Of a stretch of DNA of 13,363 bases, positions 6,661 through 13,363 are shown one piece after another. This DNA comes from Pseudomonadota bacterium (lineage in GTDB: Bacteria > Myxococcota_A > UBA796 > SXON01): assembly GCA_005776735.1 (NCBI GenBank), contig SXOM01000577.1, positions 1 to 13,363 on the forward strand, read 5' to 3'. Position 1 is the first letter of the stretch. Every line of letters starts with the position of its first letter. A program made the position numbers and the translations under genes. Under the pieces are notes generated by a model. That model was given only the letters and a program-made list of their open reading frames with translations. It made no database searches and was not told the origin of the DNA.

Positions 6661-8298
6661 GTGCCGTCCCCTCCGCCTGCGTTCTCCCGGTTGGCGCCGA
6701 TCGCCTGGTACCTGGCCCTCGCGACCGGGCTGTTGTGGCCGTCGGCCCTCGCGCCGATCGGTGCGGTGCCGGGCGCACCCCGGACCGATCTCGCCGACTC
6801 GTTGTGGACGTTCTGGTTCGTGGCGGGCCGGCTCGGGGACGGGGCCCTCCCCGACGCGGTCGGCGGCCTGCTCAACCACCCGGAGGGCGGCGCGTTCTGG
6901 CCGGCCGACCCGGTCAACGCCGTGCTCGTCGCGCCGCTGGTCCTCGCGTGGGGGCCGGCGATCGCCTGGGCCGTCGCGGCACACCTGCACGTGGCGGCGT
7001 CCGGCCTGGCCGCGCACGCGCTCGGCCGACGGTTCGCGGGCAACGGCTACGTGGCGGGCACGCTCTACGCGGCGGCGCCGATCGCGATGGCCCACCTGCA
7101 CAACGGGGCGAGCGAAGCGGTCGGCGGCACCACGTGGTTGGCGCTCGCCGCGTTGGCGGCCACGCGCCTTCGCGACGACCCGGGTCCGGGACGCGCGGCG
7201 CTGGCGGCGGGCGCGCTCGCGCTGAGCGCCGTCGGGCACGCGTACAGCGGGGCGATGGCCGGCCTCTGGCTCGGCGTGCTGCTGCTCGCGAGCCCCGGCG
7301 CCCGCGGGTGGCTCCTGGCGGCGGGCCTCGGGGGGGTGCTCCTGGCCGCGGGTCCCGCCGCCGTGGCCCTGGACCGCTCCACCGCGCGCGACAACGTGGT
7401 CGGCATCAAGACCGACAAGGAGCTCGCGACGATCCGGCGGACCATCGGCCCCGCCGATCCCGAGGTCTTCGTCCACCCCGGCGACTTCCGTTCACCCGAC
7501 TTCCACGAGCTCTCGCGGTACGGCGAGGAGCTCGTCCATTGTGCGTACCTCGGCTGGGTCCCGCTGCTGGCGGCGGCCGCATCGCTGCGTCGCCGCCGCG
7601 GAAGCGCGGTCCTGTGGGTCGCCGGCCTCGCCGCCCTGGTCTTGTCGATGGGGCCGGTGCTGGTCGCGGACGGCGGGCCGGTGATCCTGGCCGGGCGTCG
7701 CGCGGTGCCGCTCCCGTACCTCGCGCTCGAGCGGCTCCCGGGCTTCGGCTCCTTGTCGCTGGTGTGGCGCCTGGCCCAGCTCACGGCCCTGGCCCTCGCG
7801 GTGCTCGCGGCGCGGGCGCCCGGGCGCTCCCCGCGGCTCGCCGCCGCGCTCGTCGTCGCGGCGCTCGCCGAGCTGCGCCTGGCCTCCCCGGCGCGCGCGC
7901 TCCCGGGGCACTGGTCCGGCAGCGTCGCCCCCGAGATCACCGCCCTCGCCGCCGAGCCCGACGGCGCGGTGATGAACTACCCGGTGGTCGGCGGTCGGGC
8001 GTACCTCTACGAGCAGACCGTGCACCACAAGCCCGTGACCGGCTCGCTCAACTTCCCCAACAACAACGCTTCGCGCAAGGTCTGGAAGGCGGCGATGGAA
8101 AACGCGGCCGCCGAACCCGAGACGCTTCGTGCCGCCGTCGAGGCCGCCGCGCGCGAGGCCGACGTGCGCTACCTCGTGGTCCACATCGACGCGCGCGCCA
8201 AGGACGACGATCTGCACACCGACGCCGTCGCTGCGATCAAGGCTTCATTCACGCCCATCGCGTCGAGCAGCGCCATCCGCGTGTACCGCTTCTGGTAG
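6661..8298 (+). CDS. Polytopic membrane protein, GT-C glycosyltransferase-like
   Basis: A 545-residue inner-membrane protein with roughly ten hydrophobic helices (for example 11-31, 83-108, 130-146, 178-208, 216-236, 293-308, 316-336, 368-385 and 391-407). After the first helix comes RTDLADSLWTFWF (41-53), then NHPEGGAFWPADPVNAVL (72-89). An acidic residue in the first external loop followed by an HP.G...D.....L segment is typical of lipid-phosphosugar-using GT-C enzymes. The C-terminal soluble part (about 420-545) has GAVMNYPVVGGRAYLYEQTVHHKPVTG, like the periplasmic tail of many such proteins. The exact family and sugar are not recognisable. Start is GTG 6661 with AGGGGG four bases upstream. 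It is the first gene of an operon with the beta-helix and GT2 genes, and it likely moves a sugar onto a lipid, glycan or protein on the periplasmic side. Confidence 0.65.
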   Translation: MPSPPPAFSRLAPIAWYLALATGLLWPSALAPIGAVPGAPRTDLADSLWTFWFVAGRLGDGALPDAVGGLLNHPEGGAFWPADPVNAVLVAPLVLAWGPAIAWAVAAHLHVAASGLAAHALGRRFAGNGYVAGTLYAAAPIAMAHLHNGASEAVGGTTWLALAALAATRLRDDPGPGRAALAAGALALSAVGHAYSGAMAGLWLGVLLLASPGARGWLLAAGLGGVLLAAGPAAVALDRSTARDNVVGIKTDKELATIRRTIGPADPEVFVHPGDFRSPDFHELSRYGEELVHCAYLGWVPLLAAAASLRRRRGSAVLWVAGLAALVLSMGPVLVADGGPVILAGRRAVPLPYLALERLPGFGSLSLVWRLAQLTALALAVLAARAPGRSPRLAAALVVAALAELRLASPARALPGHWSGSVAPEITALAAEPDGAVMNYPVVGGRAYLYEQTVHHKPVTGSLNFPNNNASRKVWKAAMENAAAEPETLRAAVEAAAREADVRYLVVHIDARAKDDDLHTDAVAAIKASFTPIASSSAIRVYRFW

Positions 8299-8309
8299 GC
8301 TGGCCCGAC

Positions 8310-9380
8310 ATGGACGACGGCGACATCGTGGAGGGGCTCGGCCCCGCGACCGAGCGCACCTTCCTCGACGGGCGCCTGCCCCAGTGGCGACACGCCGCAC
8401 GGGGCGTCGTGCTGCCGCCGGGCTTCATCGCCGCCCCGGCGGCGGTGGAGGCCGCGCTCGCGCTCGGCGGCGGCGCCGACGTCCGGGCGGTACCGCAGGG
8501 CCGGGTGTGCAGCCCCGGCGCGGCCATCCTCGTTCCGCACGGCGGCGGTCCGGTCGACGCCGGGCGCTGGCAGGCGGCGACCGAGCGGGGGTTCGATGCC
8601 AAGGAGCACGAGCTCCCGTGGGCAGGCGAGAAGCTGGTCGTCGCCGACGCCTGGATGTTCCACGTGACACACTGGGTCGACCTGTTGTGGGCGAACCTCC
8701 TCGCGCTCGGCCCGTGGTTGTGGGGGGAGCTCTCCGCGCCGTGGCGGGTGGCGTGGGCTGCGATCCGCGCCGGGTCGCTGCGGCCCGAGGCGGTGGCCGG
8801 CGGCCTGGTGCGGCGGGGCCCCGAAGCCTGGGTGCACCCCGCCGCCACGGTCGAGTTCAGCGTGCTCGGCCCTGGCGCCCGCATCGGCGCCGGCGCGGTG
8901 GTGCGCGGCTGCGTGCTCGGCGAGGGCGCGGTGGTCGAGGAGCTCGCGATGGTCGAGGGCTGCGTGATCGGCGCCGGCGCGAAGATACAGCGGCAGGCGA
9001 TGGCCAAGTTCAGCGTGGTGGAGTCGGGCGCGGCGCACGCCGGGGTCCTGCAGCTCGGCGTGCTCGGCGCCGGCGCGCAGGTGCGCCAGGGCGCGGTGTG
9101 TTTCGACCAGTCCCTCGGCGCGCCCGTGCGCTTCAAGCGCGCCGGGCAGCTCCAGGTGGCCCCGCGCGGGATGCTCGGCGTTTGCGTCGGCCCCGGCGCC
9201 TGCCTGGGCCAAGGGGTCCGCGTCGCCGCGGGGCGCGTCGTCCCCGCCGGCGTCACGGTCCTGCCCGACCCCGCGTCGGTCCTGCATCGGGTCGAGCTCC
9301 CTGCGGGCGTCCAGCGCGCCCGCGTCCACGACGGCGGCCTCGACGCCGTCTCCGGAGGAGGCGGCGATGCGGTGGGGTGA
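8310..9380 (+). CDS. Left-handed beta-helix (hexapeptide-repeat) protein, nucleotidyltransferase-like C-terminal region
   Basis: A 356-residue protein, probably cytoplasmic. From about 174 to 320 it has imperfect hexapeptide repeats, seen in VHPAATVEFSVLGPGARIG (175-193), AGAVVRGCVLGEGAVVEE (194-211) and VEGCVIGAGAKI (215-226), then QGAVCFDQSL (260-269) and LGVCVGPGACLGQGVRVAAG (289-308). These build a left-handed beta-helix like the C-terminal part of sugar-phosphate nucleotidyltransferases and acyl/acetyltransferases. The region ADAWMFHVTHWVDLLWAN (112-129) resembles the segment linking the catalytic domain to the helix in those enzymes. No G.G.R-type nucleotide-binding start is seen, so nucleotidyltransferase activity is doubtful. 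ATG 8310 is 11 bases after the previous stop and has no strong ribosome binding site. The gene ends inside the GT2 gene (14-base overlap). It may supply or modify a sugar for the flanking transferases; exact function unknown. Confidence 0.7.
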   Translation: MDDGDIVEGLGPATERTFLDGRLPQWRHAARGVVLPPGFIAAPAAVEAALALGGGADVRAVPQGRVCSPGAAILVPHGGGPVDAGRWQAATERGFDAKEHELPWAGEKLVVADAWMFHVTHWVDLLWANLLALGPWLWGELSAPWRVAWAAIRAGSLRPEAVAGGLVRRGPEAWVHPAATVEFSVLGPGARIGAGAVVRGCVLGEGAVVEELAMVEGCVIGAGAKIQRQAMAKFSVVESGAAHAGVLQLGVLGAGAQVRQGAVCFDQSLGAPVRFKRAGQLQVAPRGMLGVCVGPGACLGQGVRVAAGRVVPAGVTVLPDPASVLHRVELPAGVQRARVHDGGLDAVSGGGGDAVG

Positions 9381-10551
9381 CCCGGTCTTCTCCCTGGTGC
9401 TGCTCGGCGGCTACCTCGCCGTCCTGACCATCTTGTGGAGCCTGCTGCTCGCCGGGGTGGGCGCGTGGCACCGACGGTTCGCGCTGCCGACGCCCGAGGC
9501 CCCGCCTGCGCTGCCCAAGCTCGCCATCTGCGTCCCCGCGCGCAACGAAGCGCACCAGATCGCCGCGTGCGTGCGCGCCGCGCGCGCGAGCGACCACCCC
9601 GACTTCTGCGTGATCGTGGTCGACGACGCCTCCACCGACGGCACCGCCGCCGTGGCCACCGACGCCGCGGGCGGCGACGCGCGGGTGCACGTCGTCGTCG
9701 GCACGCCCCCGCCGTCCGGCTGGGCCGGCAAGCCGTGGGCCTGCGCCCGCGCGGTGGCAGAGACCGACGCCCGCCACCTCCTGTTCGTCGACGCCGACGT
9801 CACGCTCGCGCCCGACGCGGCCCGGCGTGCGGCCGAGGTGATGGCCGCGCGCAAGCTGGGCCTGCTCAGCCTCTTCGGGTCCTGGCGGCTCGAGTCGTTC
9901 TGGGAGCGTGTCGCCATCCCGGTCATCGGCTGGTTCATCCGCGGCGTCACCGACGTCGACGCGGTCAACAGCCCCGGCCGCGCCGAAGCGTTCGCCAACG
10001 GTCAGTTCCTCCTCGTCGAGCGCGGGGCGTACGAGGCGGTGGGCGGCCACGCGGCGGTGCGTGCCGAAGTCCTCGAGGACGTCCGCCTCGCCCAGGCCTT
10101 CAAGCGCCGGGGCCACGCGCTCGGCCTGTACGCGGCCCCGTGGGCGTTCCAGGTGCGCCTGTACCGCACCCTCGGCGAGATCTTCGACGGCTACTCCAAG
10201 AACTTCTACGAGGGCATGGGCCGGCGGCCCCACCTCGCGGTGGCGGCGCTCCTCTTCCTGGGGATCGCCTCGTTCGTCCCCTACTTCCTGCTCCCGGTCG
10301 CCGTGGCGGCGCCGCACCTGCTGCTCCCCGGGGTCGGCGCGCCGTGGCCCTGGCAGTTGTGGCTCGGGGTCGTGTGCGGACTGCCCGTGGCGTTCCGCTT
10401 TCGGGTCGACCGCGCCGACGGGCGCTCCGGAGCCCTGGCGTGGACCCACCCGCTCGGAAACCTCGTGCTGGCCGGCGTACTCGTGGCCTCGGTCTTGCGC
10501 GTGCGCACCACCTGGAAGGGGCGCGTCTTCAACGACGGCAAGGCCGGCTAG
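9367..10551 (+). CDS. Membrane-anchored family 2 glycosyltransferase (carotenoid/hopanoid-type glycosyltransferase-like)
   Basis: A 394-residue GT-A enzyme held at the membrane by an N-terminal helix (about 8-31) and three or four C-terminal helices (about 291-312, 330-345, 362-378). The catalytic domain shows AICVPARNEA (53-62), VIVVDDASTDGT (82-93), GWAGKPWA (118-125), the metal-binding FVDADV (140-145), NGQFLLV (211-217), the EDVRLA catalytic acid region (237-242) and RLYRTLGEIFDGYSKNFYEGM (264-284). GW.GK.WA is typical of the subgroup with CrtQ/CruC-type carotenoid and HpnB hopanoid-associated transferases, so a lipid acceptor is plausible, though no lipid pathway gene is nearby. ATG 9367 has GGAGGAG (9354-9360) six bases upstream and overlaps the beta-helix gene by 14 bases. 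The tRNA-Gly terminator on the other strand starts three bases after its stop. Confidence 0.85.
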   Translation: MRWGDPVFSLVLLGGYLAVLTILWSLLLAGVGAWHRRFALPTPEAPPALPKLAICVPARNEAHQIAACVRAARASDHPDFCVIVVDDASTDGTAAVATDAAGGDARVHVVVGTPPPSGWAGKPWACARAVAETDARHLLFVDADVTLAPDAARRAAEVMAARKLGLLSLFGSWRLESFWERVAIPVIGWFIRGVTDVDAVNSPGRAEAFANGQFLLVERGAYEAVGGHAAVRAEVLEDVRLAQAFKRRGHALGLYAAPWAFQVRLYRTLGEIFDGYSKNFYEGMGRRPHLAVAALLFLGIASFVPYFLLPVAVAAPHLLLPGVGAPWPWQLWLGVVCGLPVAFRFRVDRADGRSGALAWTHPLGNLVLAGVLVASVLRVRTTWKGRVFNDGKAG

Positions 10552-10553
10552 GC

Positions 10554-10585
10554 AAAAACGACGACGCCGGCACGGGGCCGGCGTC
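10554..10585 (-). terminator. Rho-independent terminator of the tRNA-Gly gene
   Basis: A perfect 9-bp stem (GACGCCGGC 10563-10571 with GCCGGCGTC 10577-10585) around a 5-base loop is followed on the minus strand by a run of five T (10558-10554). It lies four bases past the encoded CCA of the tRNA. Read on the plus strand it has no T-run, so it would stop the glycosyltransferase transcript only weakly. Confidence 0.85.
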
Positions 10586-10588
10586 AGG

Positions 10589-10664
10589 TGGAGCGGGAGA
10601 CGGGATTCGAACCCGCGACAACAACGTTGGCAACGTTGTACTCTACCAGCTGAGTTACTCCCGC
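10589..10664 (-). tRNA. tRNA-Gly (anticodon GCC)
   Basis: Read on the minus strand from 10664, the cloverleaf is complete. The acceptor GCGGGAG pairs with CTCCCGC. The D arm is ACTC-AGCTGGTA-GAGT. The anticodon arm is CAACG-TTGCCAA-CGTTG, with anticodon GCC at 10631-10629. The variable loop is TTGTC and the T arm is GCGGG-TTCGAAT-CCCGT. The discriminator is T (10592), as expected for glycine tRNAs, and CCA is encoded (10591-10589). Length is 76 bases with CCA. It decodes GGC/GGU, the glycine codons most used in the Gly/Asp-rich proteins around it. It has its own promoter and terminator. I see no duplicated 3' fragment that would mark an integrated element. Confidence 0.97.
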
Positions 10665-10677
10665 GCTGGTGGCCCCC

Positions 10678-10705
10678 CTTCTAACCGCCCGCCGCGAGGC
10701 GTCAA
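10678..10705 (-). promoter_or_regulatory. Sigma-70-type promoter of tRNA-Gly
   Basis: On the minus strand TTGACG (10705-10700, 5 of 6 matches to the consensus) is 16 bases from TAGAAG (10683-10678, 4 of 6). Transcription would start around 10671, about seven bases before the mature tRNA 5' end at 10664. This is the best promoter in the window. Confidence 0.7.
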
Positions 10706-10766
10706 GGGTGCTCGACCGCGCGACCGCGGTCCACGATGCGGCGATTCGATGTCGTCAGACGGCAAA

Positions 10767-10827
10767 GGTGAGTTTTCGCTCACCGCACCACGTACGTGCT
10801 GACGATCGACACGCATCCTGCTACGTT
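10767..10827 (+). promoter_or_regulatory. Upstream region of the MopE/LTD lipoprotein: inverted repeats and weak promoter
   Basis: GGTGAG/CTCACC (10767-10772, 10779-10784) forms a small hairpin around TTTTCG. It is followed by the perfect 10-bp palindrome CACGTACGTG (10789-10798). Directly after comes CTGACG (10799-10804), 17 bases from TACGTT (10822-10827), a weak -35/-10 pair. The lipoprotein ATG is 33 bases further on, with its ribosome binding site GGAG at 10850-10853. The palindrome touches the putative -35, as an operator might. Confidence 0.35.
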
Positions 10828-10860
10828 AGGCCGCTACCTGTCCCGACTCGGAGCGTCCCC

Positions 10861-12795
10861 ATGACCGCGTCTCCCCGCTTCTCCATGTTCTCGCTCTTGG
10901 CCGCGCTCGCGCTCGTGGGCTGCCCCGACACGCCCACCGACTCGGGCGGCAAGGACTCCAACGACACCGGCGACACCGGCTCCGACTACGTCCCCCCGAC
11001 CGACGAGGACGGTGACGGCGTCACCCCGAACGACGGCGACTGCGACGACGCCGATCCCACGCGCTACCCGGGTAAGTCCGAAGAGTGCAACGGGATCGAC
11101 GACAACTGCAACGGCGCGGTCGACGAGGGCCTCGACGACACCGATCACGACGGCATCGCCGACTGCCAGGACACCGAGACGTGCGACGGCGTCGACAACA
11201 ACGGCGACGGCCTGGTCGACGAAGGCTACGCCGACAACGACGGCGACGGCGTGGCCGACTGCGTGGGCACCGAGGTGTGCGACGGTGTCGACAACAACGA
11301 GAACGGGGCCATCGACGAAGGCTACGACCTGGACGGCGACGGCTTCACCGAGTGCGGCACCTCCTCGGTCGATCCCGACTGCGACGACTCCGACCCCTCC
11401 GTGTTCCCCGACGCGGGCGAGGTCAGCGGCGACGAGATCGACAACGACTGCGACGGCCTCATCGACGAGGGCGACTGGGCCGAGGGCGACCTCGCCGTCA
11501 ACGAGATCATGAACAACCCGTTCGACGTGCTCGATCCCGACGGCGAGTACTTCGAGGTGGTCAACATGTCCACGCGCACGCTGGTCCTCAACGGGCTGGT
11601 CATCGCGTCGGACTACGACGGCGAGTGGCACCAGGTCACGTCGTCCACGCTGCTCACCCTCGAGCCGGGCGCCTACTTCGTCTTCGCCCCGAACGACAAC
11701 TACGTCACCAACGGCAATGTGAACGTCGACTACGTCTACACCGACGTGGTGCTGCAGAACGAATCCGACGACCTGAAGCTCCTCGCCGACGGCATCGAGC
11801 TCGACGCGATCGCGTGGGACGACGGCGCCACGATGCCCGACCTCCAGGGCGCCTCGATGGGGGTCGACCCGTGGTCCATGGGCTCCACGGGCAACGACGA
11901 CGTGACCGCGTGGTGCGCCGCCACCGAGGAGTGGGGCAACCCCGGCTCCGACTTCGGCACCCCCGGCGTGGAAAACGAGCTCTGCTCCACCTGGGACCAC
12001 GACGGCGACGGGTTCTCCGGCGACGACGGCGACTGCGACGACGGCAACGCGGCGGTCTACCCCGGCGCGTTCGAGGCGACCGACGGCCTCGACACCGACT
12101 GCGACGGCGAGGTCGAGTCCGCGCCCACCGCCTTGGCCGACTACGACGCCAGCTCGCTGTTGCTCACCTGCTCGCCGCTCACGCTCGACGGCACCGGCTC
12201 GTTCGACCCCGACGGCGACCCGCTCAGCTACTCCTGGGAGCTCACCGGCGCGCCGAGCGGCTCGTCCACGAGCACGGCCGACATCGAGAACACCACCGAC
12301 GCGCAGCCGACGTTCCACCCGGACATCGCGGGCGACTACACGTTCACGCTCACGGTGAACGACGGTGGCACCGACTCGTTGCCGGTCTCCATCACCATTC
12401 CCATCGGCGACCGCGGCTACAACACCGCGCCGACGGCGAACGCCGGCTCCGACCAGTCCACCTCGGGCACCACCACCTGCACGCCGATCAGCTACGGCGC
12501 CAGCTACGACTGCAACGCCTGCAGCGACTACTACTTCTACCTCGATGCTTCGAGCAGCAGCGACGCCGACGGCGACGAGCTGTCGTACACCTGGGCGGAG
12601 TACAGCGACGCCAACGGCATCGCGACGTTGTCGTCCACCGGCGACACCACCGCGCAGGTGTTCTTCGACGATCCGCTCGGCAACTACGGCAGCGCCGACA
12701 CCAACGAGGTGGTCGTGCAGGTCACGGCGACGGACTGCTACGGCGCCACGTCGACCGACTACGTCACACTGACCTACTCGTGCACGGGCTCCTGA
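10861..12795 (+). CDS. Secreted lipoprotein with MopE-type repeats, lamin-tail-like (LTD) region and PKD-like C-terminus
   Basis: A 644-residue surface or periplasmic lipoprotein. The signal ends in the lipobox LVG-C (Cys21), followed by an Asp/Ser/Thr/Gly linker with DTGDTG. MopE-type acidic cysteine motifs run from 48 to 205, beginning DEDGDGVTPNDGDCDDADP and ending EIDNDCDGLIDEG. They include three 32-residue tandem repeats. Residues about 209-370 resemble a lamin-tail domain (LAVNEIMNNPFDV.DPDGEYFEVVN, 211-235, then an Ig-like strand pattern). Another MopE motif follows at 379-416 (DHDGDGFSGDDGDCDD...DTDCDG). Residues about 421-515 look like a PKD domain (FDPDGDPLSYSWEL), and 523-640 like a second one with several cysteines. 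Calcium or metal binding and adhesion or scaffolding are inferred; no catalytic motif is seen. ATG 10861 has GGAG seven bases upstream and is the first codon that gives a signal peptide. It stands alone as a unit. Confidence 0.85.
   Translation: MTASPRFSMFSLLAALALVGCPDTPTDSGGKDSNDTGDTGSDYVPPTDEDGDGVTPNDGDCDDADPTRYPGKSEECNGIDDNCNGAVDEGLDDTDHDGIADCQDTETCDGVDNNGDGLVDEGYADNDGDGVADCVGTEVCDGVDNNENGAIDEGYDLDGDGFTECGTSSVDPDCDDSDPSVFPDAGEVSGDEIDNDCDGLIDEGDWAEGDLAVNEIMNNPFDVLDPDGEYFEVVNMSTRTLVLNGLVIASDYDGEWHQVTSSTLLTLEPGAYFVFAPNDNYVTNGNVNVDYVYTDVVLQNESDDLKLLADGIELDAIAWDDGATMPDLQGASMGVDPWSMGSTGNDDVTAWCAATEEWGNPGSDFGTPGVENELCSTWDHDGDGFSGDDGDCDDGNAAVYPGAFEATDGLDTDCDGEVESAPTALADYDASSLLLTCSPLTLDGTGSFDPDGDPLSYSWELTGAPSGSSTSTADIENTTDAQPTFHPDIAGDYTFTLTVNDGGTDSLPVSITIPIGDRGYNTAPTANAGSDQSTSGTTTCTPISYGASYDCNACSDYYFYLDASSSSDADGDELSYTWAEYSDANGIATLSSTGDTTAQVFFDDPLGNYGSADTNEVVVQVTATDCYGATSTDYVTLTYSCTGS
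11086..11355 (+). repeat. Three 96-base tandem coding repeats (32 residues each)
   Basis: In the lipoprotein, units start at Cys76, Cys108 and Cys140, exactly 32 residues apart (11086, 11182, 11278). The pattern is C-[ND]-G-[IV]-D-x-N-x-[DN]-G-x-[IV]-D-E-G, then a D.D.DG loop and a second cysteine (102, 134, 165). The third unit is one residue shorter before its second cysteine. Confidence 0.8.
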
Positions 12796-12811
12796 TCCCG
12801 AGTTGAGGTGT

Positions 12812-12847
12812 AGCGAGGCAGGGCGCACACGCGCCCTGCCGGTCGCT
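12812..12847. terminator. Strong hairpin between convergent genes, likely bidirectional terminator
   Basis: GGCAGGGCGC (12817-12826) pairs perfectly with GCGCCCTGCC (12831-12840) around ACAC. Outside it AGCGA (12812-12816) pairs with TCGCT (12843-12847) across a bulged GG. It starts 16 bases after the lipoprotein stop and faces the ferredoxin gene. There is no T-tract, so it may block or protect RNA ends rather than act as a classic intrinsic terminator. Confidence 0.5.
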
Positions 12848-12913
12848 CCCGCTCCCCCGATGCCCCGCCCACCGACCGGGGCCGGTTCACCAACTCCCTC
12901 GCGTCCGGCCGGC

Positions 12914-13363
12914 TCAAGCCGGCCGCGGCGAGTCCGGCTCGTTGCCCGTCGCGAAGCCCTTTTCGGCCACTTCGGCGCCGGGCATCCAGTGGATACAGGT
13001 GACCGGGCACGCCTCGATCGCGTCCTGGATGAGGTCCATCGGGCCGTCCTGCGCGATGGGCGTGGCCTTGGCGTCGGCCGGGAGGAAGAAGACCTGCTCG
13101 GTCTGCTCCACGCACGTGCCGCACGAAATGCACTCCCACTGGTCGATCGCCAGCAGTTTCCCGGCAGCCTTCGCGCGGGAGGACTCGTTGTCCACCGGTC
13201 CCCAGAACGGCTCGCCGTCGTGGGCGCGGTTGAGGCCTTCCCCGCCGGTGATGCTGCCCGGGTCGCGGCCGTTGGCCTTCGCGCGCGCGATGTAGGCGTC
13301 CAGATCGGTGGAGCCGGTGTCCGCGTGCAGGAGCTTGTCGGGGGCGCGGGCGGCGGCGACGGC
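12914..13363 (-). CDS. Protein with C-terminal 4Fe-4S ferredoxin domain (5' end outside window)
   Basis: The visible 149 residues end in a single-cluster ferredoxin domain: ECISCGTC (77-84) gives three ligands spaced C-x2-C-x2-C, and CPVTC (119-123) gives the fourth at Cys119. It would carry one electron at a time to an unidentified partner. GTG at 13195 could start a 93-residue ferredoxin, but the frame stays open without a stop for 56 more codons to the window edge. 53 of those codons end in G or C, and they read as ordinary protein (LDAYIARAKANGRDPGS...GEPFWGP). I therefore treat the ferredoxin as the tail of a longer protein. The stop codon lies within a short perfect inverted repeat (12907-12914 with 12917-12924). 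The gene is convergent with the MopE/LTD lipoprotein. The N-terminal family is not recognised. Confidence 0.8.
   Translation of the reverse strand, partial: AVAAARAPDKLLHADTGSTDLDAYIARAKANGRDPGSITGGEGLNRAHDGEPFWGPVDNESSRAKAAGKLLAIDQWECISCGTCVEQTEQVFFLPADAKATPIAQDGPMDLIQDAIEACPVTCIHWMPGAEVAEKGFATGNEPDSPRPA

Noticed and set aside
5670..8309. Long open plus-strand frame running into the beta-helix gene
   Set aside because: It crosses the antisense of two lipoproteins, the control region and another frame of the GT-C-like gene. Its product there is Arg/Pro-rich. Only the part from ATG 8310 looks like protein.
10589..10664. tRNA-Gly as the attachment site of an integrated element
   Set aside because: No integrase gene and no repeat of the tRNA 3' end was seen elsewhere in the window.
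10834..12828. A 664-codon open frame on the minus strand
   Set aside because: Antisense shadow of the MopE/LTD lipoprotein, caused by the same Asp-Gly codon bias.
12914..13363. A second overlapping minus-strand frame (13139-12774) as a gene
   Set aside because: It is an out-of-frame reading of the ferredoxin gene that runs past its stop through the intergenic hairpin; no family features.

Overview
This window is very GC-rich DNA from one bacterial chromosome. Two kinds of evidence point to Myxococcota or a related deltaproteobacterial lineage. Coding regions end almost every codon in G or C. Two large lipoproteins carry MopE-type acidic motifs (DGDCDD, CDGxDxDCDG), FG-GAP repeats, a lamin-tail-like region, PKD-like regions and DTG-rich linkers. 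The lineage is an inference from style, not from a marker gene. I see no insertion sequence, CRISPR array, phage gene or plasmid function.

Layout from left to right. The window opens with the C-terminal part of a class II (B12-dependent) ribonucleotide reductase, nrdJ, whose homology stops abruptly near base 95. The bases before it look like the 3' end of a different gene on the other strand, so this edge may be a chimeric join. A strong intrinsic terminator (705-743) closes nrdJ. A two-gene unit follows on the plus strand: an O6-alkylguanine-DNA alkyltransferase (ogt) and a GT-B glycosyltransferase that overlaps it by 16 bases.

A three-gene minus-strand unit runs from 6356 down to 2456: a small lipoprotein, a large FG-GAP/MopE lipoprotein (820 aa), and a D12-class DNA adenine methyltransferase. 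Spacing is extremely tight (TAG-CA-GTG, then overlapping TAGTG). The last two genes lack clear ribosome binding sites, so translational coupling is likely. Facing away from it is a three-gene plus-strand unit (6661-10551): a polytopic membrane protein that looks GT-C-like, a left-handed beta-helix protein, and a membrane-anchored family 2 glycosyltransferase. Together these look like an envelope glycan or glycolipid pathway. The 304-base divergent control region between the two units holds a 19-bp palindrome. It lies at the centre of an inverted pair of TTATCCATA elements.

A complete minus-strand tRNA-Gly(GCC) unit follows, with promoter, encoded CCA and terminator. Then comes a plus-strand secreted lipoprotein with MopE, lamin-tail-like and PKD-like regions (644 aa). 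The window ends in the 3' part of a minus-strand gene with a C-terminal 4Fe-4S ferredoxin domain, whose reading frame stays open to the edge.

The most unusual points are the coupling of a predicted surface lipoprotein to a DNA methyltransferase, the symmetric divergent control region, the beta-helix protein inside a glycosyltransferase operon, and the cysteine shift in the MopE-like tandem repeats. None of these proves a new system.
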